DNA from: Bolinopsis microptera
Lineage: Eukaryota; Ctenophora; Tentaculata; Lobata; Bolinopsidae
DNA length: 62,000 bases
Assembly: GCF_026151205.1 (NCBI RefSeq)
Contig: NC_087084.1
Coordinates: 1 to 62,000, forward strand
Direction: 5' to 3'
In this document: piece after piece, positions 54,113 to 62,000 of the stretch
Layout: each line of letters starts with the position of its first letter
Numbering within the stretch: the stretch's first letter is position 1
Notes under the pieces: model-generated
The model's input: the letters and a program-made list of their open reading frames with translations, nothing else
The model's database searches: none
Told to the model about the DNA's origin: nothing
Position numbers and translations under genes: made by a program

Positions 54113-54245
54113 ACATGATAAACATGATTAACATGATAAACATGATAAACATGATAAATATGATTAACATGATAAACATGATAAATATGATTAACATGAT
54201 AAATATGATTAACATGATTAACATGATTAACATGATTAACATGAT
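54113..54245. repeat. AACATGATTA / AACATGATAA array
   Basis: About 14 ten-base units of AACATGATAA, AACATGATTA and AATATGATTA. Confidence 0.95.
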
Positions 54246-54528
54246 TAACTCATTTTCACAGTTTTACAGTCAATAGCATAATTTCATACAACTCAAAACT
54301 TAGAAGCAACCATTTGATAAAGTCTGAATAATGAACCTACAAATAATGTGTTTTTTAGTGCTTTTGATTTAAAAGCTTTTCTGGAGAAAGCTTTTAAATT
54401 CGATTTTACATTTTCTCTGAGCTCTTAATATCTAAAGTAGATCCTATATAAGTAGATACTTGTTTTATTTAAGTCATGTTCGTTTCCAGACCAGTAGTTG
54501 AACTACCGATCCACTTGCACCTGTTTAA
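54246..54528. other. gene-free spacer
   Basis: Includes an AAAAGCTTTTCTGGAGAAAGCTTTTAAA inverted repeat near 54371-54398, read as AAAGCTTTTC paired with GAAAGCTTT. No exon. Confidence 0.4.
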
Positions 54529-54697
54529 GTAAAGGGGGTTCACCGTCATCTTTATGTCAAACTTGATTTCGACCAACAAACTAGAACATGGCTGCAATCC
54601 GGGCAATGGTGGGCGCCCTCAAACGTTCGATCAAAGGCCCTAGTTTGTTGAAATCAAGGTACACCAAAAATGAGGGTGAATCCCCCCCCCCCCCCCC
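54529..54697. mobile_element. 169-bp MITE flanked by TTAA, same family as 20364-20618
   Basis: TTAA is at 54525-54528 and 54698-54701. GGGGGTTCACCGTCATCTTT and (reversed) GGATTCACCCTCATTTTTGG pair, and CAACAAACTAG occurs in both arms, as in the other copy. Confidence 0.75.
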
Positions 54698-54726
54698 TTA
54701 AAACTACGAGGACTTGAGTTAGATAG

Positions 54727-55470
54727 AACACTGTACACTGTACACTGTGCACTGTACACTGTACACTGTACACTTTACACGTTACACTTTACACTGTACA
54801 CTGTACACTGTACACTTTACACTGTACACTTTACACTTTACACTTTACACTTTACACTTTACACTTTACACTGTACACTGTACACTGTAAACTGTACACT
54901 TTACACTGTACACTTTACACTGTACACTTTACACTGTACACTTTACACTTTACACTTTACACTTTACACTTTACACTGTACACTGTACACTGTAAACTGT
55001 ACACTTTACACTGTACACTTTACACTGTACACTTTACACTGTACACTTTACACTTTACACTTTACACTTTACACTGTACACTGTACACTGTAAACTGTAC
55101 ACTGTACACTTTACACTGTACACTTTACACTGTACACTGTACACTTTACACTTTACACTTTACACTTTACACTTTACACGTTACACTGTACACTGTACAC
55201 TGTACACTGTACACTGTACACTGTAAACTGTACACTTTACACTGTACACTGTACACTTTACACTGTACACGTTACACTGTACACTTTACACTTTACACTT
55301 TACACTTTACACTTTACACTGTACACTGTACACTTTACACTGTACACTGTACACTTTACACTGTACACTGTACACTGTACATTGTACACTGTACACTGTA
55401 CATTGTACACTGTACACTGTACACTGTACAGTTTACACTGTACACTGTACACTGTAAACTGTACACTGTA
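54727..55470. repeat. ACACTGT / ACACTTT array, about 0.75 kb
   Basis: Over 100 six-base words, ACACTG or TACACT with T/G alternation, giving TACACTGTACAC and TACACTTTACAC. A block of about 130 bp is repeated two or three times (54835, 54935, 55045). TGTACA is self-complementary. Confidence 0.97.
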
Positions 55471-55944
55471 CCTGTGTACAGTAACGTTAGCGGTGTGTTT
55501 CATGAAGTCATGACATTGTGTACTCAAGCTAATCTACAATGTGTATTTTATTACAATACTGTGAACTTAATACTTTAATAGCACATATTTTCTAAATCAA
55601 ATTCTTGCCTGGATAGATATTATTAGTTTTAAACTAATAACAACACTACACATCAATTACATTTATTAAGTATTAAGTATTTTAACCAGGTGTAGCCAGT
55701 CCACATAATATGAAGAATTTGTTTGAATCCAAGATGAAAAGTTCGAATAGAGAACAATATGTAAGATATTATTATTAACATGTAAGTAATAGTTTGTCGG
55801 AGAGTTATAAAGGACTCATCTCAGGAATTTAGTTCTTCCGGTCAAGTAAGATAGGTTACAGAAGAAATGTTGCTATTTTCACACATCTCACCAAGTTTAC
55901 AAGTAGCGAGATGTCAGTTTTACTGCTGATCTGTAATATCTACA
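55471..55944. other. gene-free spacer
   Basis: TAGTTTTAAACTAATAACAACACTACA at 55623-55650 resembles a stretch near 35730-35755. No exon. Confidence 0.4.
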
Positions 55945-57400
<1,456 letters not shown>

Positions 57401-57532
57401 CTGTGACATATTATTTTACATCAAATACTCAAATAGAAACACATACTTTGTAACATATCAATTAAAACAGGTCAGTATATGACTATATATGGTGTTGTTA
57501 GTTTCTGTGCGTGGGTTTAGATACAGATACAC

Positions 57533-57849
57533 TTATTATATCTCTATTATAATTCAGAGAATTGTTTTTGTATGTATGTACGACCGCCCACGTGCAAATT
57601 CGGCAAAAAGCAAAAGGTTGCAAAGTAACCATGGTAACTTTGTTACACGAAGGTTGTTACACGCACGTGCACGTGCAAAGATTATTAAAACGGCATTTTT
57701 ATCGGTTTTGTTGATATTACGTTGTGTTTAGTGCGAGCAACATTTTAATCGGCTGTATCTTCGGTTGTGTAGGATATTTTGACGCGATTTAAACTTACTA
57801 ACAAAAAATACTATTTAAGCTTCCTCCCTGTGACCACGGGTTTTCTAGT
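57533..57849 (-). mobile_element. 317-bp dispersed element, copy 2 (reverse of 46369-46678)
   Basis: Reverse-complement match to 46369-46678 along the full length, ending ACCACGGGTTTTCTAGT. Several CACGTGCACGTGC words in the middle are shared. Confidence 0.8.
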
Positions 57850-58412
57850 ATATATATAATAAAGTAGTAATACCACCCAAACTGACCTCAATGATTTAAA
57901 GACGATCGCATAACATAAGAATATCATTAACAGATTAACAGTTCAGCTATTACAGCTGCTCACTGTTAAACCTATAGCCCTCACCACTTTAACTCCTGAA
58001 GGGGAAAAATTAAAGAAATTAAAGAAATCTCAGGGATGATCCCGTTGGACCTATTCAGTCATTTTATCGTTAAAACGCCCTTTATCAAGCTACTTCAAAA
58101 TGATTAATTTTGGACACGAAGAGAAACACACAAATTTGGCTTGGAAACTTCGTTTATTACATCGCTAGAGCCTGCAAAAAAGAAATAAATTAGTCAGATA
58201 AAATCAATCATAATACTCAGTCAAAGAGATTCAAAAATTTATAAAAAGGTCATGATTAGAGAATATCATGAAAGTCGATCAGAAATTGGAATACGATAAA
58301 ATTGTTTCACTGATAGCGTGGTAGATAAAATTTATAAAGAAAAATGACGCAAAATTGGCACAAAATTGTTAAAATTAATTAATTACAGATATTGGTAAAA
58401 ACCACAAAAAAA
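57850..58412. other. spacer downstream of the Penelope-like pseudogene
   Basis: AT-rich; may include the 3' UTR of the element ending at 58413. No separate feature recognised. Confidence 0.4.
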
Positions 58413-59829
58413 CTATCTTTTAATTTCCATCCTATTTAAACCCCAAACATTAGTTCTAAACTTTGCACAAAATCTAGCCTCTTCCCTATCTAATAGGGAA
58501 GGTTTAGTCTTTTTCACAATCCCGAATTTGAAACAGTCAAAACTGAAAGTGTCCTTGTGTACATCGTAACAATGCATTGATAAGGCTGAGTGCTCGTAGA
58601 GGGCACGGTCGTCAATGTTGAACTTGTTCCGGTGCCCATTGAGCCTAATGTGGAATGGAGTCAACGTCTGCCCAAAGTAAGTGTCCTCAGATCCCTCAAT
58701 AGCCCTACACTGCTGGCATTGTGCAACGTAAATAATGTGCTTATCTTTGCACGTGAGGGATTCGTCTAGATTAAGCTCCATGCCGTTGACCATACCGGGC
58801 AAGTCTTGCATCCAGGGGCTGAGCACTTCTGTGATGTTTTTTGGGGACATTCAGCCCTATTTCCAAGTTGTCGATTCTTCACTACCCTGTTCCCGATTGA
58901 AGGATGTTTTCGTGTGGCAAATATCACACGTATATCTCCACATATCCTCCTGATGTCCGGTCCAAGTTCGTGAATCAACTTCTTCAGCTGAATGTTGTCC
59001 GAAGAGTGTTGTACTGAAAAGACTAAGTTATCAGCGTTCTCACTCTCCTTAGACCTGTTGGCTCCGTGGGTGTTCTCCAGTACTCTGACAACTGCTCTCG
59101 GCTCGATCTCCTCTAACTTAACGCTGTTATGTCCGCTTTTAGATAAATCTGCTTTCAGCTCCATTAAGTCTTCTACACAGGTTGAGTCTTGCGAGTTCCT
59201 TTCTATGATTCGTATCATCTGGGAAAACGCCACAGATTCGAATACATGGTGAGGATGAAAGCTATCCGTTCGCAAGTAATTCCTAGCATCTGTCTCCTTT
59301 CTGTAGAGTCTATATTGGATCTGGTTGTAAGTATCCAAGGTTAGAGTGATGTCAAGGAAATTAACAGTTTTACCGATTTGTTGGTCAGCAAATCTGATTC
59401 CAAATGGTTCTGCCAGTTTGTTCAGTTGCTCCACGAATAGATTGAACTGTCGGACTGTTCCTAACCACACCCCAAGTACATCATCAATAAATCTCCTCCA
59501 GAGGTCTACCAAACTCCAGTTTTTCATCTTTCCTTTGATCTGTTTAAACAATAGCCAATGCATCGTCACATCTGCCACTTGTCTTGAGATACAATTTCCC
59601 GTCGGGATACCCTCCTTGTTAATGTATCCCTCTCCCTGATAAGTGACAAAGGACTCCCGGAAAATCAGGTCAGTGAACTCATGCAAAGCCGCTTTTAGCT
59701 CTTGTGAGAAGTTGGTATCACTATTGAGGGCATCCTCAAGAGCAGTAAGCGCTAGTTCAGGCCTGATGCTAGGACATAATGCTGCCACGTCTAGAGTAAA
59801 GAGCTGCAAGTTTCTAGAAGCGCCACTTC
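58413..59829 (-). pseudogene. Penelope-like element: RT plus GIY-YIG, 5'-truncated, one frameshift
   Basis: Reverse-transcriptase motifs occur in order: LFTLDVAALCPSI (A), GIPTGNCISRQVADVTMHWL (B), WRRFIDDVLGVW (C, with FIDD as the catalytic aspartates) and IGKTVNFLDITL. A linker follows with CSAPGCKTCP, then a GIY-YIG nuclease domain: HIIYVAQCQQC, DTYFGQTLTPFHIRLNGHR and LLDREEARFCAKF. RT and nuclease parts are in different frames; the break lies at about 58795-58805, just after CKTCP, consistent with loss of one base. Upstream of the first motif the frame meets a stop at 59828-59830, so the 5' half is missing. Otherwise the frame is clean, indicating a fairly young copy. Confidence 0.88.
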
Positions 59830-60793
59830 AAAATGATGCATTTGACTGTACCAAAGTGACACCATACATATAGTAGTACATTTTTTGAACATTTAGAATA
59901 TAATTTGAAACATTACAGTAACGTTATTCAAATCTCAAACAGAAACAGTATATAACAAAGTTTTGTGTTTTGATCATATGATCGTGGATGTATAGTGATT
60001 GATTGCATAATTTTGAATTTGATTGATGGTGATTGTGAGTGAGAAGATGTTTGGAGTGCCAGCCAGTAACTCTGTCAAATGAACAGCCCATTGAAGAGCG
60101 AATGAGCGCAATTGCGTGCAGGAACAGCAGAGAGGGTGGCACAAAACGGCACACACGGAAAGGACGAAACAAAAAAAGAAAAAACGCCGTGCGCGGTAAG
60201 CTTGCCTATGTCTGAGAGCTGGTGTTACCTGGCAAGAGGCCTCGAAGGAGGTGCCGTGGTGGAGTGTGAAGGGAAAGTTCGAGAGCACGGCAGCTCTAAC
60301 TGATGATGATGATTGAAGAAGGAGGTCGAGCGGGAAGCTCAGAAAAAGCTAAACAGGAAGGATCCAGCTGAGGTCTGACTCATGTCAGGAAGTGATGAAA
60401 AACTCACAGACAAAATCATCAGTGGCTGTCTACCCCGTACGTAGGCAGTGTCCAAGATTTCAGGCATCAGGATACACTGGAGCAGTGCAGAGCTGATTAC
60501 GACCAGGGTCCTCACGGATACCCTGTCTTGGAGGTCGAGCCAATGCCCTGCGTTCGGTAATTGTGTCTACTGATATAGCCTTCATACTTTCCCTACTAAC
60601 AGTCACTGTAACCCTATCACTCGGAAGGCCCCACGGCTCCTACATGGACGCACGGCCGGGAGCCCATGTAGGGATAAAAGTGACCGCAAGAAATCCATCA
60701 CATCCGTCACAGATCCAAAGCTGGAAAAGAAAAAAAGGCGGAAAGAAAAAGGGGAAAAAAAGAAAGGAAGAAAGGAAGAACTGAAAGAGGAAG
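59830..60793. other. gene-free region
   Basis: AT-rich to 60050, then more balanced DNA. A purine-rich stretch of A and G lies at 60722-60792. No exon could be supported on either strand. Confidence 0.4.
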
Positions 60794-61241
60794 CTAGTTA
60801 TCTACATTTAGACTTTCTTTGAAGTTGAGGGTTAGTCTGTAGATCTTGTTAATGGTGCTGGTCGAGAGTTTGATCAAACTTACGTCCTCATCACTGAGAT
60901 TATCCTTGCAATCGGGTTGCGAGATAAACGTGGAGGCAAGATTGAAGCTACCATTTCCGTCAATGCTGACTAGATTTCCACTGAGGCTTTGAAATCTGTC
61001 CCTTGGATGTTGCAGGGTGGGGGCAGGAATGGAGCATATTGAATCTAGTCTTCGATGATTAGCCTGGTTGAATGTTCAGCTTCGCAGAATTACAGGTCTT
61101 TCATCAAGTTGAGTTTTGTCGTACCTCACCCTTTCAATTCTAGGTGATGGAAACTGGACGACTTGTGTGGTTGCCCTTCTGTCCTGGAAAGGACCTAGCG
61201 TGGGCTTAGATATGGTCTCCCATCCAAATTCTTTTTTGACT
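60794..61241 (-). pseudogene. degenerate ORF, unknown family
   Basis: Minus-strand frame: EFGWETISKPTLGPFQDRRA, VVQFPSPRIERVRYDKTQLD and ERPVILRS, a stop, then after a short gap LVSIDGNGSFNLASTFISQP, DEDVSLIKLSTSTINKIYRL and a stop at 60794-60796. Base composition looks coding, but stops interrupt it and I know no homologue. It lies upstream of the Penelope-like remnant on the same strand, so a transposon origin is plausible. Confidence 0.4.
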
Positions 61242-62000
61242 TCCACTGTAGAATGTTAAGGCTTATAGAATCTTTCACAAGAAGAACCCAGGAATTCACG
61301 GCAAGTTTCGCAGGTTCTCTGTCATCAATTCAGGGCTGCAGGAGTCGCGCGGAAGGTGCGTTGAGCAAACGATGAATGTATTCCTGTCAGGAAGGTCGAT
61401 GATTGTTAATGACTTGATAAACTGATCGATGCCTACAAACATGACAATTTGAGGTTAATGGCTCAGTCATTGCAGCTTTGACCAGTTGTGTTGAGGGAGG
61501 CTCATACACTCTTTGAATTATTTAGTACTCAGTTCAACATCTCAATATAATTGGGTATGAGGGCCAGTTTCTCCCCAGGCTGTAGCTGACTGCCCTTCTG
61601 TTAATACCCATGAAGGTATTTGAGGTGACGTAGGTGCACTTGCTCCCGTTTTCTGTTTGCGATGTGGAAGACTGCATGATCATGGTTGTGAAACTTGGCG
61701 AGCAGAGAGTACCTTACTGACAGTGGGTAGAACTGGGGCCAAACTTACAACGCTATGGTAGAATAGGCTTGACAAGGGTTGTCAAATAGTTTTGTTAGCA
61801 TGATGCGTCCATGTATCTCCGGTCTATGGTGCTTCTCAAGCTTAAGTAAGCTCCGTGTCACTTACGGTAGAGAGAGTCAGTGCCTGCGAATTCCCTGTGT
61901 GCCTTATATGATTCCAAGATAGAGTAGCTGGAGACCATCTCTATAATCTCTGTCATAATAGAAGGACGCCAGTTGGAATGTATGTCCTTTACCGTTGAAG
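61242..62000 (-). pseudogene. further degenerate coding-like sequence to the window edge
   Basis: Scattered readable pieces on the minus strand (for example LASFYYDRDYRDGLQLLYL near 61930-61990 and RYSLLAKFHNHDHAVFHIAN near 61650-61720) are interrupted by many stops. It may be the 5' continuation of the preceding pseudogene. The window ends inside it. Confidence 0.25.

Noticed and set aside
58992-59873. Plus-strand reading frames opposite the Penelope-like RT
   Set aside because: Antisense shadows of the RT frame, which has clear catalytic motifs on the minus strand.

Overview
The window reads as nuclear DNA of an animal, probably a marine invertebrate and possibly a non-bilaterian; the phylum cannot be fixed from sequence alone. 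The reasons are GT-AG introns with matching phases, a metazoan-type neutral sphingomyelinase, a HEPN-NACHT protein, Penelope-like, LINE and Ty3/gypsy-type remnants, many short inverted-repeat elements, and AT-rich DNA with a very heavy tandem-repeat load. By my own rough count, about 18 kb of the 62 kb is micro- or minisatellite. There is no operon, RBS or other prokaryotic organisation.

Layout. 1-10.5 kb: a retroelement ORF1-like pseudogene, a 60-bp minisatellite, a 333-bp satellite split by a 1.8-kb insertion that starts with a 138-bp perfect inverted repeat, and further short arrays. 11.1-17.4 kb: two large minisatellites, one with a 32-bp unit and a 125-bp higher-order repeat, one with a 42-bp unit. 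18.1-19.7 kb (minus): a two-exon gene for a 471-residue protein with two STPR-like basic domains. 20.8-27.1 kb (minus): a seven-exon neutral sphingomyelinase gene (SMPD2 family, 389 residues) whose introns hold satellites, a 1.55-kb inverted-repeat element and a Penelope-like fragment. 27.5-30.9 kb: a Ty3/gypsy-type gag remnant and MITEs. 31.3-33.1 kb (minus): a two-exon gene for a 547-residue DZIP3-like HEPN plus NACHT protein, the most likely immune or stress-signalling gene here.

33-62 kb has no gene that I can call complete. It holds a LINE ORF1 pseudogene split by a 3.4-kb G-tract-ended element full of CCT repeats (39.2-42.6 kb), a Harbinger-like MITE carrying a LINE tail, a G-tract array, a 4.1-kb array of 41-bp units (49.2-53.3 kb), a 0.75-kb ACACTGT/ACACTTT array, a (CA)n run, a Penelope-like RT/GIY-YIG pseudogene with one frameshift (58.4-59.8 kb), and a degenerate ORF at the right edge.

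The three genes share a strand but show no sign of acting in one pathway. Exon structures were inferred by hand from splice consensus, phase closure and family resemblance. The strongest unusual observations are the 3.4-kb CCT element with its 9-bp target duplication, the 138-bp perfect hairpin, the motif-rich 1.55-kb element, the duplicated STPR protein with a microsatellite-derived coding stretch, and the compact HEPN-NACHT protein with a Lys in place of the usual HEPN Arg.
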